Below the pieces are notes generated by a model. The model saw nothing but the letters and a program-made list of their open reading frames with translations. It was not told the origin of the DNA and ran no database searches. The position numbers and the translations under genes are program-made. Below are positions 52,559 through 64,000 of a DNA stretch of 64,000 nucleotides, in pieces. Positions within the stretch are counted from its first letter, which is position 1, and each line of letters begins with the position of its first letter. Origin of the DNA: Paguma larvata (taxonomy: Eukaryota > Chordata > Mammalia > Carnivora > Viverridae); the NCBI GenBank assembly GCA_030068075.1, contig CM057823.1:18014485-18078484 (forward strand), read 5' to 3'.

Positions 52559-55500
52559 AGAAAGCTGTTAGGAAAATGGTACTGTAGGACAATCCTGAGC
52601 TCACCCCTTACAGACAAATCAAGGCTTCACCTACATATAAGGCAATTCAATCTGAGAATGACAAAGTGAAAATGACCAAAAAACAGACACACAGTGGGAA
52701 TCCACAAGCAGGAGGGCTAGCACAGGTATAGGAGGTCCTCCATGAGGAACAAAGGGATTCAGTCCCATATGGGGCACCCCTAGCTCTGGGGACCTGCACT
52801 GGGAAGCTGAGCCCCCATAACAACAGGGCTTAACTCTGGGACCTCTGCAAATCAATGGGGCTTAACCACCTAAATGCCATCAGGACCTACATTCTCCTGA
52901 AAACAACTACCACCCTAGCATACCTGGCAGGAAGCACCAACCAGGATCAGCATCCCTCCAGAGCAACTCCTGCCCTGAGGAGGTAGCCACCTCTACCCAC
53001 CAGCACTCTCCAGCAGTTGCAACCCAGTCCTAACAGGCGGGGGCCTGACAAGATGCCTACTAAGGCCTACAGGATGCCTCTACATAAGGTCACTACCTTC
53101 AAGACCAGAAAATGTAGCCGACCTCCAAAAGCATAGAAACAGAGACAAAATGAGAAAGACAGAGGAATATGTTCTAAACAAAAAAAACAAGACAAAAATC
53201 TCCAAAAAATACCTAAATGAAGCAGAGATAATCTCATTAAGAGTTCCAACTAATGGTCATAAAGATGTTCACTAGACTTGAGAATGGATGACCTCAGTGA
53301 GAACTTGGACAAAGAAAATATAAAAGCCAATCAGAGCTGAAGAATACAATAAGGAAACTAGATATACTAGAGGGAATCAACAGCAGATTTGAGGATACAG
53401 AAAAACAGATCGTTGATCGGGAACACAGGGTAATGGAAAGAACCCAACCTGAACAGCAAGAAGAAAAAAGTATTTTAAAAATGAGGATATGTTGAGAGAT
53501 GTCGGCAACAACATCGAGTGTACTAATATTTGCATTATGGGACCCCTAAAGGAGGAAAGAAAGAGAGAGAAAGGGGCAAAACACTTACTTGAAGAAATAG
53601 TACCTGGAAATTTCTCTAACCTGGGGAAGGGATCAGACAACCAGGTCCAGGAAAAACAGCTTCCAACAACATGAACACATGGAGGTCTATATCAAGACAC
53701 ATGATAAAGTAAAAAACTAATAGATTATCTTAAAAGCAAAAAGAGAAAAGAAAGTAGGTACATACAATGGGAATTCTATAAGGCTATCAAAAGATTTTTC
53801 AGCAGAAACTCTGCAGTCCAGAGTGCTGTACTAAGTGCTAAAAATAAAAGGCAGACAACCAAGAGTATTTTACCCAGCAAGGTTATCGTTCAGATTTGGA
53901 GGAGAGAAAGAATTACCAAGAAAAACAAAAGTTAAAGGACTTCATCACCACAAAACTGGCTTTACAAGAAATGTTAAAAGGACGTCTTTATTTTACTGAT
54001 AAATCAAACATACAGTAAGGGTAATACTTCAAATGCTTACAAAGGTAGTATAAAGGTTAAAATATAGAAATATTAAAATCAATTTTATCTACAAAAATTA
54101 GTGAAGAGATGCACAAAATAGATGTAAAATATAATGTTATGTTTTTAAAACATGCCAGGGTGCCAAGAGTAAAAATATAGTCTTTTAGAATATGTTCAAA
54201 GCCAACTGACCCAATTTAATATAGACCCCTATATACATAGGAAGTTATTTATGAACCTTATTAAAACAGAGACTGTAACAAGAGACAAACGGGCATTACA
54301 TAATGCTAAAGGGACCAATTCAATAAGATGACAGAACAATTGTAAATACCTATGCACTCACTGTAGGATAGTCTAAATGTATAAAGCAAACATTAACAGA
54401 TGTAAAAGAGAAATTCACAGTAATATACTAACAATAGAGAACTGTAGCACCTCACTTAGACGAAAGGATAGATCATCCAGACAGAAAATCAGTAAGGAAA
54501 CTGGTATTTAATGACACATTAGACCAGATGGACTTAATAGATCTGTACAGAACGTTTGATTCAAAAAAACATAATACACATTCTTTTTAAGTGCATGTGG
54601 AGCTTTCTTCAGGATAGACATATTAGACTGCAAGCAAGTTTCAATAAATTCAAGAGACTGAAGTCACATCAAGCAAATTTTTTGACCACAACGCTATGAA
54701 ACTAGAATTACAAGTATGATACTATGGTTAAAAAAAATACAACAACAAGAAAAAGAAAAAAAAAACACGTGAATGCTAAACATTTTAGTAAGCAACCAGT
54801 GGGTCGAAAAAAGCAAAAAAAAAAAAAAAAAAGAACTAAAAATTACTTGAATACAAATGAAAATGCAAACAATTGTTCAAAATCCTTGGGAATCAGCAAA
54901 AGCAGTTCTCAGAGGAGAATTTATAATGATATAGAAGAAACAAGGAAATCTCAATGAACAATATACCCTTGCGCCCAAAGGAATAAGAAAAAGAACAAAG
55001 CTCAACGTTAGTAGAAAGAAGAAAAGATTATAGTTGAAATAAATGAAATAGAGACTGCAAAAGAAGAGAAAACAGCATCAATGAAACTAAAAGCTAGTTA
55101 TTTGAAAAGATAAAATTAACAAACCTTTATCCAGAGTCATCAAAAAGAAAAAGGAGAGGACTCCAAATCAGAAATGAAAGAGAAGTTACAACATACACTA
55201 CAGAAATATAAAGGATTATAAGCAACTCCTGTGGAAAAAAAGTGTGCCAACATATTGGAAAACCTAGAAGAAATAAGTCAATTCCTAGAAGCATAAATCT
55301 TCCAAGACTGAATTAAGAAGAAATAGACTGATTACTACTAATGGAATTGAATCAATAATCAAGAAACTCTCCATAAACAAAAGTTTAATATCATATGTCC
55401 TCAAAGATAAATTCTATAAAATATTTAAAGAAGAATTAATGCCTATCTTTGTCATACTATTATAGAAAAAAAAATAGAAGAATTGCTTTCACCTTAATTT

Positions 55501-57866
55501 TATGAGGCCAGCATCGTTCCCATACCAAAAGCAGACAAGGACACTACCAAACAAAAACAAACAAAAACAAGTTACAGGCCACTATCCCTGATCAACAGAG
55601 GTGCTAAAATTCAATAAAATATTAGTAAACCAAGTTTAATAATACATGAAAATGATTGTTCACCGTGATTAATAGTATTTAATCTAGGGATACAAGCATG
55701 GTTCAACTTCCTAAATCAATCAATGTGATACAGTGCATTAGTGAAATTAAGGATTTTCTAAAAATCTTGATCATCTCAGCTGCACAAATCTTGATCAGCT
55801 GCACAAAAATCATTTAACAAAATTCAACATCCATTTATGAAAATAACTCTCAACCAAATAGGTATAGAGGGAACATACCTCAACATAATAAGGGTCATTA
55901 TGACAACCCACAGCTAAAAACAGTCAGTGATAAAAAGCAGAAAGCTTTTGCTCTGACATCAGGAACAAGATAAGGGTATGTTCCTTAGAAACATATAATC
56001 CTCCAAGACTGATTCAGGAATAGAAAATGTGAACAGATTTTCATTATCTAGGAACAAGATTAAGATAAGTCCACTGTCACCACTTTATCCAACATAGAAT
56101 TCAAAGTCTTAGTCACAGCAGTTAGAAAAAAAGTCACCCAAATTGGTAAGGAAGAAGTGAAACTGTCACCATTTGCAAATGACAGGATCCTATTCATAAA
56201 AAACCCTGAAGACTCCGCCAAACACTATAGAAGTAAGAAATTGATTTGTTAACAATTGCAGGACAGAAAATACACAGAAATCTGTTGCATTTCTATATGC
56301 TAATATTGAACTAGCAGAAAAGGAAATTTTAAAAACTACCCCATTTACAATTGCATGAAAAAGAATAAAATGCCTAGAGATAAATTTAACCAAAGAGGTG
56401 AAAAACCTATATACTCTGAAAACTACAAGACAATGATAAAAAAAAAAAATTAAGACCACACACACACACACACACACAGAAAAACATACCATGCTCATGA
56501 ATTGGAACAATATTATTAAAATGACAATACCCAAAGCAACATACAGATTCAATGTAAATCCCTATCAAAATACCAGTAGCATTTTTCAACAGAATTCAGA
56601 TACACCATTGTAAGATTTATATGGAACCACAGAAGACCTGAGGTAGCCAAAGTACTGTTGGGGGGTGGAGCGGGAATAAAAACAAGCTGAAGGTATCGCA
56701 ATCTTGCATTTTATACTACAAAGCTATAGTTATCGAAAGAGTCTGTTACTGGCACATCAGACACAGAGATCAATGAAACAGAATAGAGCACTCAGAAATA
56801 AACTCATATGGACAATTAATCTGCAACAAAGGAGAAAAGAACTTAGAGTGGAGAAAATACTATCAATAAATGATGTTGGAAAAACTGGAAAGCTACATCC
56901 AAAACAATGAAACTGGACCCCTTTCTTATCCTACATATAAAAATGGAACTCAGAATGGATTAAGGACCTAAATGTGAGACCTGAAACCATAAAAAACTTC
57001 TGGAAAAACACTCAGTAAACTCCTCCTCACCATCAGCCTCAACAATATTTTTCTGGATCTGTCTCCTCAGACAAGAAAAACAAAAACAAAAAATAATTAA
57101 GACCATATCTAACTAAAAAAAAACTATGCACAGTGAAGTAAACCAGCAAAACAAAAAGGCAACTCAATGAATGGCAACAGATATTTCCAAGTGATATATC
57201 TAATAAGGAGTTAACGTTCTAAATATGTGAGGAACTTATTCAACTTAACACCAAAAGAAAAGTCTGATTTAAAATGGGCAGACTTGAATAGACATTTTAC
57301 CAAAGACATACAGATGACTGACACATAAAAAGATTCTCAACATCAGGGAAATGCAAATTAAAACCGCAACGAGATAATTGCCTTCCACCTGTCAGAATGG
57401 CTGTTATCAAAAATACAGAAAACAACAGGTGTTGGTGAGGATGTAAAGAAAAAGGAATTCTTGTGCACTGTTAGTGGGAATATAAGTTGGTGCAGTCACT
57501 ATGGAAAAACAATATGGAAATTTCTCAAAAAATTAAAAATAGATATACCATACAATATAGTAATTTCTGGGTATTTAACCAAAGAAAATGGAAACACTAA
57601 TTTGAAAAGATATATTCACACTCTATTTACTGCAGCATTATTTACAATAACCAAGATATGGAAACAACTCATATGTTTATCAATAGATGAATGGATAAAG
57701 AAGAGGTGGTATATATACTGAATGCAGCATTGTTATTTAGACTATCTCCCATCCAAGTACTAACCAGGCCCGACCCTGCTTAGCTTCTGAGATCAGACGA
57801 GATGGGGCGCGTTCAGGGTGGTATGGCCGTAGACTGTTATTTAGACTATCTAAAAAAGAATGACAT
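52559..57866 (+). mobile_element. L1 LINE, second level of the nest, 5' part
   Basis: It starts with an L1-type 5' UTR (about 52560-53080). It continues through an ORF1-like region (about 53090-53650), the bridge near 53790-53990 and ORF2 (endonuclease about 54250-54700, reverse transcriptase about 55080-56300) to near the ORF2 3' end. It is interrupted at about 57867 by another L1 and resumes at about 61903. Diverged target duplications (GAATTATCAAAAAGTTCTAT at 52539 and GAACATTATAAATAATTCTAC at 62346) bound it inside the old L1. A (CA)n tract lies at about 56457-56479. Both frames are broken. Confidence 0.82.
57748..57834 (-). pseudogene. 5S rRNA retropseudogene, 3'-truncated and tailless
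   Basis: On the minus strand this reads as 5S rRNA from its first base (GTCTACGGCCATACCACCCT) to GGATGGGAG, about 90 of 120 nt, with only a few differences from the vertebrate sequence. The internal promoter A-box region and the C-box (GTTAGTACTTGGATGGG) are visible. A perfect 17-bp duplication TGTTATTTAGACTATCT flanks it (57731-57747 and 57835-57851), and there is no A tail. The last three bases of the 5S match overlap the duplication. It sits in the 3' end of the L1 that begins at 52559. Confidence 0.95.
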
Positions 57867-60800
57867 CAGATCTGGGGAAGGTGGTGAAGTAGGAGGATCA
57901 TAAGTTTACCTTGTCTCATCCATATACCTGTGCAACACCCACATTAGCATAAATAACACAGAAAATGATGTTAAGTCTGGCAGAGCAGTCCTTGTAGCAC
58001 ACATAATAACTTTAAAGCAAAGACTATAATAAGAAACAAAAGACATTATACAATCATAAGGGGAACAATCCAACAAGATACAACACTTGTAAATATTTAT
58101 GCACCCAACATGGTAACACCCAAATACATAAAGCAGCTAATAACAAACATAAAGGAAGTAATCAATAGTAATACATAATAAGAGACTTTTAACACTCCAC
58201 TTACATCAATGGATAGATCACCAAAGCAAACAAAAAAATTAACAAGGAAACAGTGGCTTTGAATGACCTATTGGACTGGATGGGTCTAAAATATATTCAG
58301 AGCATTCCATCCCCAAACTGCAGGATATACATTCAGGTGTACATGGAACATTTTCCTGAATAGATTCCATGTTAGGCCACAAAACAAGATTCAACAAATT
58401 CAAAAAGATTAAAGTCATACCATCCATCATTTCTGATCACAACACTATGAAACTAGCAGTCTACCACAAGAAAAATCTGGAAAGACCACAAACGCATGGA
58501 GGTTAAATAACGTGCTACTAAACCATGAATGGGTCAACCAGGAAACCAAAGAAGAAATTAAAAACTACATGGAAACAAATGAAAAGGAAAACACAACAGT
58601 CCAAAATCTGTGAGATGCAGCAAATAGTTCCCTAAGGGGGATGCTTACTGCACTACAGGCCTAACTCAAGAAGCAAGAAAAATATCAATTTAGCTTTACA
58701 CTTAAAAGAGCTACAAAAAGAAGAACAAACAAAACCTAAAACCAGCAGAAGAAAAAAATACCAGATTGGACCAGAAATAAACAAACAAAAAACAAAAACA
58801 AAAAAACATCAATGAAACCGGGAGCTGATTCTTTGGAGGAAAAAAAAAAATCAATGAAACTGATAAAGCTATAGCCACACTCAGAGGAAGGAGTCGAATA
58901 AACAAAATCACAAATGAAAGAGGAGAAATAACCAATATCACAGAAATCCAAACAATTATAAGAGAATACTATGAAAAATTATATGCCAACAAACAAACTA
59001 GAATAAATGGATAAATTCCTAGAAACATATAAACTACCAAAACTGAAGTAAGAAGAAATAGAAGATTTGAATAGACCAATTACTAGCAAAGATGTTGAAT
59101 AATAAAAACAAACAAAAAAAAAAACCTCCCAACAAACAGAAGTCCATCACGAGACAGCTTCATAGGTGAATTCTAACAAGCATTTAAAGGAGAGTTAATG
59201 TCTATTCTCAAAGTCTTTCAAAAAATATAACAGGAAGGAAGGAAAACGTCCAAATTCATTCTGAGGACTGCATTAGCAGCATATCAAAACCAGATAAAGA
59301 CACCACAAAAAGGAGAGAACTACAGACCACTACCTCTGATGAATACAGATGAAAAATCTTCAACAAAATAGTAGCAAACCAAGTCCAACAATACATTAAA
59401 AAAAATCATTCAGGGGCGCCTGGGTGGCTCAGTCCGTTGGGTGGCCGACTTCGGCTCAGGTCATGATCTCATGCTCTGTGAGTTCGAGCCCCACATCGGG
59501 CTCTGTGCTGACAGCTCAGAGCCTGGAGCCTGCTTCAGATTCTGTGTCTCTCTCCCTCTCTGCCCTTCCCCTGCTCACACTCTGTCTCTATGTCTCTCAA
59601 AAATAAATAAATGTTAAAAAAAAAATCATTCATCATGATGAGGTGGGATATCTTCCTGGGGTACAATGGTGGTTCAGTGTTCACAAATCAGTGAACATGA
59701 CACATCACATCTATAAGAAGAAGGATAAAAACAATATAATCATAAATGCAGAAAAAGCACTTGAAAAATAACATCCATTCATGATAAAAACCCTTAGTAA
59801 AGTTGGTTTAGAGTTAATATGTATCAACGTAATAGAGGCCATTTATGAAAAAGGTACAAATGACCTCACACTCAATGTTGAAAACCTGAGAGCTTCTCCC
59901 CTAAGGTCAGGAACAAGACAAGGATGTCCACCCACATGCACCAAATTGGTAAGGAAGTAAAACTGTCACCATTTGCATAGAAGATGATACTATATATAGA
60001 AAACCCTAAAGACTCCACCAAAAAACTACTGGAACTGATAAACGAATTTAATAAGATTGCAGGATACAAAATAATAATACAAAACGTTGCATTTCTGTAC
60101 ACTAATAATGAAGCAGAGAAATAGAAATTAACAATCCTATTTATAATTTGCAATAGAACTGATAAAATATCTGGGAATAAACTTAACCAAGGAGCTAAAA
60201 GAACTGTACTCAGAAAATTGAAGAACACTGATGAGAGAAATTGAAGATGACATAAACAAATGGAAAGATATTCCATACTCATGGATTAGAAAAACAAATA
60301 TCATTAAAATGTCCACACTATCCAAAGCAATCTACAAATTTAATGCAAACCCTATCAAAATACAAACAGTAATTTCCCACACAAGTAGAACAAATAGTCC
60401 TAAAGTCTGTATGGAAACACCAAAGACCTCAAATAACCAAAGCAAACTTGAAAACAAAAAACAAAACTGGAGGCCTCACAATACCAGATTTGAAGATACA
60501 CTACAAAGCTATCATAATAAAAACAGTATAGTAGTGGCATAAAAATAGACATATAGATGAATGGAACAGAATAGAAAGCCCGGAAATAAACCCAATAATA
60601 GGGTCAATTAATCTAAGACCAAGGAAGCTAGAATATTCAATGGGAAAAAGACAGTGTTTTTAACAAATGGTGTTGAGGAAACTGGACAGCTATATGCAAA
60701 AGAATGAAACTGGACTAGTCCTTTACACCATACACAAAAATAATCTCAAAATGGAGTAAGATGTGAGACCTGAAACCATAAAATCTAGAAGAAAGCATAG

Positions 60801-61902
60801 GCAGTAATTACGGACATTGGTCATAGTGACATTCTTCTAGATATGTCTCCTAAGGCAAGGAAAGTGAAAGCAAAAATAAACTACTAGAACTACAGCAAAA
60901 CGAAAGCTTTTGCAAAGCAAAGGAAATAATCCACAAAACAAAAAAGCAACGTACTAAACGGGAGAAGATATTTGCAAGTGATATATCTGATAAGGGGTTA
61001 ATATCCAAAGTATATACAGAGCTTATACAACTCAGCACCAAATCAAAACTTCACATCCAATTAAAAACTGAGACACATGAACAGATATTTTTCCAAAGAA
61101 GGTATACAGAGGGCCAACAGCCACATGAAGATGCTCAACATCATTACCAGGGAAATGCAAATCAAAACCGCAGTGAGATATCACCACACACGTGTCAAAA
61201 TGGCTGAAATCAACAACATAAGAACCAAGCGTTGGGAAGGATGTGGAAGAAAAAGGAATTGCACTCCACTGTTGGTTGGAATGCAAGCTGAGGCAGCCAC
61301 TGTGGAAAACAGTATGCAGGTTTCTCAAAAAATTAAAAACAGAACTACCATATGGTTCAGTGATTCCATTACTGGGTATTTACCCAAAGAACAAAAAAAA
61401 CACTAATTTGAAAAGACGTATGCACCTCTATGTTTACTGCAGTATTTACAATAGCCAAGGAATGAAAGTAACCTGAGTGTCTGCTGATAGATAAAGGGAT
61501 AAAGATGATTTGGGATACATATACAATGGAATATTATCTAGTCACAAAAAGAATGAAATCTTGCCAATTGCAACAACATGGATAGATTTAGAAGGTATAA
61601 TGCTAAGTGAAATAAGTCAGAGAAAGAAAATACCATGTGATTTCACACATATGTGAAATTTAAGAAACAAAACAAATAAAGATAAAAAGAGACAAACAAA
61701 AGACATAGAGAACAAACTGATGGTTGCCAGGGAGAGAGGTGGGTGAGGGACAGGCAAAGAGAATCAGTAGTACACTTATTGTAATGAACACTGTGTACTG
61801 TATAGAATTTGAAGTACTATACTGTACACCAGAGACTAATATTACACTGTATGTTAATTACACTAAAAGTCAAAAGTAAAATGAATGAAAAAGAAAACTA
61901 AC
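57867..61902 (+). mobile_element. L1 LINE, third level of the nest, with 5' UTR fused to ORF2
   Basis: Its first about 120 bp are a carnivoran-type L1 5' UTR (GGTGGTGAAGTAGGAGGATC, GTGCAACACCCACATTAGC, AATAACACAGAAAATGATG). At about 57990-58005 the sequence passes straight into the ORF2 endonuclease region (AACAATCCAACAAGATAC, TATTTATGCACCCAACATGG), so the rest of the 5' UTR and all of ORF1 are absent. ORF2 continues, broken, through reverse transcriptase to a 3' UTR ending about 61900. AAGAATGACATC (57856) and AAGAATGCAATC (61903) are the likely target duplication. It carries a young SINE at 59413. Confidence 0.85.
59413..59622 (+). mobile_element. CanSINE, sense, well preserved
   Basis: Intact head GGGGCGCCTGGGTGGCTCAG, B box (GAGTTCGAGCCCCACATCGG), CT tract and AAAAATAAATAAATG tail. 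The target duplication AAAAAAATCATTCA flanks it (about 59399 and 59619) without visible change. It is the least diverged SINE in the window and the innermost insertion of the L1 nest. Confidence 0.96.
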
Positions 61903-62345
61903 AAGAATGCAATCTTAACATCCCCAACAATATAGATGCACCTAAAGGGTATTATGCTATGTGAAATAAGTCCGTCATAGATAAATACCGTATGATTTCA
62001 CTTATATATGGAATCTGAGAAAGACGAATAAATAAATGCATAAATAACTTAAAAAAATAATAAAGCTGAACAGAAAGCAAACCGATGGTTGCCAGAGCAG
62101 TGGGGGATTGGTGGTCAGTGAAAATAGGTGAAGGGATTAAGAGGTACAAACTTACAAGTATAAAATATAATATGCCATGGGGATGAAATTATAGCATATG
62201 AAATACAGTCAATGATATAATTTTATATGGTGACTACACTTATTGTGGTGAGCATTCTGTAACATAAAATTGTCAAATCACTATGTTGTATACCTAAAAT
62301 ATATTTTATGTCCACTTCTATTTAAAACAGAAATTCAACCCAAAA
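61903..62345 (+). mobile_element. L1 LINE, second level of the nest, 3' end
   Basis: This resumes the L1 interrupted at 57867: end of ORF2, then a 3' UTR of the older type (GTTGTATACCTAAAATATATTTTATG) and an A-rich end before 62346. Confidence 0.8.
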
Positions 62346-64000
62346 GAACATTATAAATAATTCTACAACAACCAGTTACATAACCTGGATGATGGAGACA
62401 AATACTAGGAATATAAAACTACCAAAATTGAACCAAGTACAGAAAGTCAGAACAGACCTATAACACAAAATGAAATCAGTTTTTAGAAATTGCCCAATAA
62501 ATAAAAACCCAATATATGATGATTTCATCAGTAACTTCTACCAAATGTCTAAAGACTCGTCACCAATCCTTCTTAAACTTTTCCAAAAAAAAATATGAGA
62601 AGCAAGCATTTCCTAACTAGTTCTACATAACTACCATTACCTTGATACCAATACCAAAAAAAAAAAAAAATTCTACAAACCCAATCCTGTTGAATATTAG
62701 AAGTTTTGTACAGCATAACCAAGTAGGATTTATTCCAGGAGGGTAAGAGTGATTAAAGAAAAAAGAAAAAAAGAAATCAGGGGCGCCTCGGTGGCTCAGC
62801 CGGTTTAGCATCCGACTTTTGTTCAGGTCATAATCTCATGGTTTATGAGTTTGAACCCCAAGTTGGCCTCTGTGCCAACAGCTCGGAGCCTGGAACCTGC
62901 TTCAGATTCTGTGTCTCTCTTTCTCTCTGCCCCTACCCTGCTAGTGCTCTGTCTCTGTCTCTCAAAAATAAATAAATATTAAATAAATAAAATTAAAAAT
63001 AATAATAATAAAGCAATCAATGTAATACACCAAATTGACAGAATGAAGAGGGAAGAGCTAATCTTATTTGTTCATGTACAAAAAAAATTTGGCAAAAATC
63101 AAGTACCCATTTATATTAAAGAAGATTCAACAAACTCTAAGAAGACAACCTCTTCAACTTGATATAGGACACTTTCGAGAAATGCCAGCTATGATCATAC
63201 CCAATGTGGAAAGACTTCTTTCTCCCTAAGGAATATGAAGAGATATCCTCTTTCCCCACTTCCATTCAACATTTTAGATGTTCTAGCCAGAACATTCATC
63301 AATAAAAATAAAAGACAAGAAAATTTGAAATGAAGGCATAAAACTATCACTATCAAAAATCCTGAAGAATTTAAAAGAAACTATTAGATTAAATGAGTTC
63401 ACCATAGTTGCAGGATCCATGATCAACATTTTGGGTTTTATACACTAACAGTGAACAATCTGAAAGGAATTTAATAAAACAATTCCATTTATAATAGGAT
63501 CAAAAAGAGTAAGATACTTTGGAATAAATTTTACCAAAACAAACAAACAACCCTAAAAATATAAAATATTGTTGAAAGAAGATAAAGAAGACCTAAATAA
63601 ATGGGAAAGCACCGCATGCTTGTATATTGGAATAGTCAGTATTTTTAAGATGATATAATACTTCCCAAAGCAATCTGAAGATTCAATGCAATACCTATTA
63701 AAATCTGTAGTTCTTTCTGCAAAAATAGCAAGCTGATTGTAAAACTCAGATGGAATTGCAAGAGGTCCTAAACAGCCCAAGCAATACTGAAAGAGAAGAA
63801 CAAAGAAGACTCTTATGTTCCAATTTTAAAATTTTCTGTAATGCCACAACAATGGAAACACTGGTACTGACAGCTACAAGTTCCCAACCATTAGGTACTG
63901 GCATAATGCTAAATGTAGATTGTGGGGAATAAATTTAGGAATTTCCTGAGCTTACATCAATGGGTTAACAAGGCTTAGCACAAAAGGACCCAAGAATAGG
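62346..64000 (+). mobile_element. Old L1 LINE, right part, runs off the window
   Basis: This is the continuation of the L1 interrupted at 52558, still within ORF2. The reverse-transcriptase region is recognisable near 63030-63420 and 63480-63780. It is heavily decayed and has no coding capacity. The window ends before its 3' UTR. Confidence 0.78.
62780..63009 (+). mobile_element. CanSINE, sense, inside old L1
   Basis: Head GGGGCGCCTCGGTGGCTCAG, full body, and a long A/T-rich tail with AAATAAATATTAAATAAATA and (AAT)n. Flanked by AAAGAAATCA and AAAGCAATCA. Confidence 0.94.

Noticed and set aside
56190..56552. 120-codon minus-strand frame resembling a membrane protein
   Set aside because: It is antisense to L1 ORF2 and spans the (CA)n tract; not a gene.
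59872..60282. 136-codon minus-strand frame, the longest in the window
   Set aside because: It is the antisense of L1 ORF2; its hydrophobic look comes from the A-rich sense strand giving Phe, Leu, Ile and Ser codons.

Overview
The window is mammalian chromosomal DNA from a carnivoran, most likely a feliform (cat-like) species. The evidence is a set of twelve tRNA-Lys-derived CanSINE copies whose bodies match the felid-type consensus (a head reading close to GGGGCGCCTGGGTGGCTCAG, a CT-rich stretch and a short AAATAAA tail), together with carnivoran-style L1 3' ends. The DNA is AT-rich, has no long open reading frames, and shows typical vertebrate splice sites. No bacterial, phage or CRISPR feature is present.

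The one protein-coding gene I can identify is TUSC3 (N33), a subunit of the STT3B-type oligosaccharyltransferase. Only its 3' end lies here, on the + strand. Four exons at 16219-16282, 32799-32873, 36320-36410 and 47017-47032 (coding part) join in one continuous frame and encode the last 81 residues: transmembrane segments 3 and 4 and the FLIK-type C terminus. The alternative C terminus known from human (DLDFE) was not found and may lie downstream.

Everything else is intron or 3'-flanking sequence. From 1 to 16218 there is intron with L2, MIR, three SINEs and one 5'-truncated L1 (10787-13863). The 16.5-kb intron 16283-32798 carries paired MIRs upstream of nothing else coding, a Tigger-type MITE (21041-21360), a near full-length L1 of about 6 kb with a 13-bp target-site duplication (22100-28135) and a short carnivoran L1 3' end (30571-31538). 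The intron 32874-36319 is nearly repeat-free. The intron 36411-47016 holds MIRs, one SINE and an unexplained CpG-rich block at about 45650-45865. From about 51300 to the end is a stack of nested L1s: an old L1 split by a younger L1, itself split by a third, with SINEs at several levels and a tailless 5S rRNA retropseudogene near one junction.

There is no operon-like or novel gene system in this window. The observations most worth checking are the 5S insertion, the nested L1 chronology, an L1 copy whose 5' UTR is joined directly to ORF2, a perfect 13-bp hairpin just upstream of a TUSC3 exon, the CpG-rich block with a possible first exon, and the fact that all recognised L1s lie in the sense orientation of the gene.
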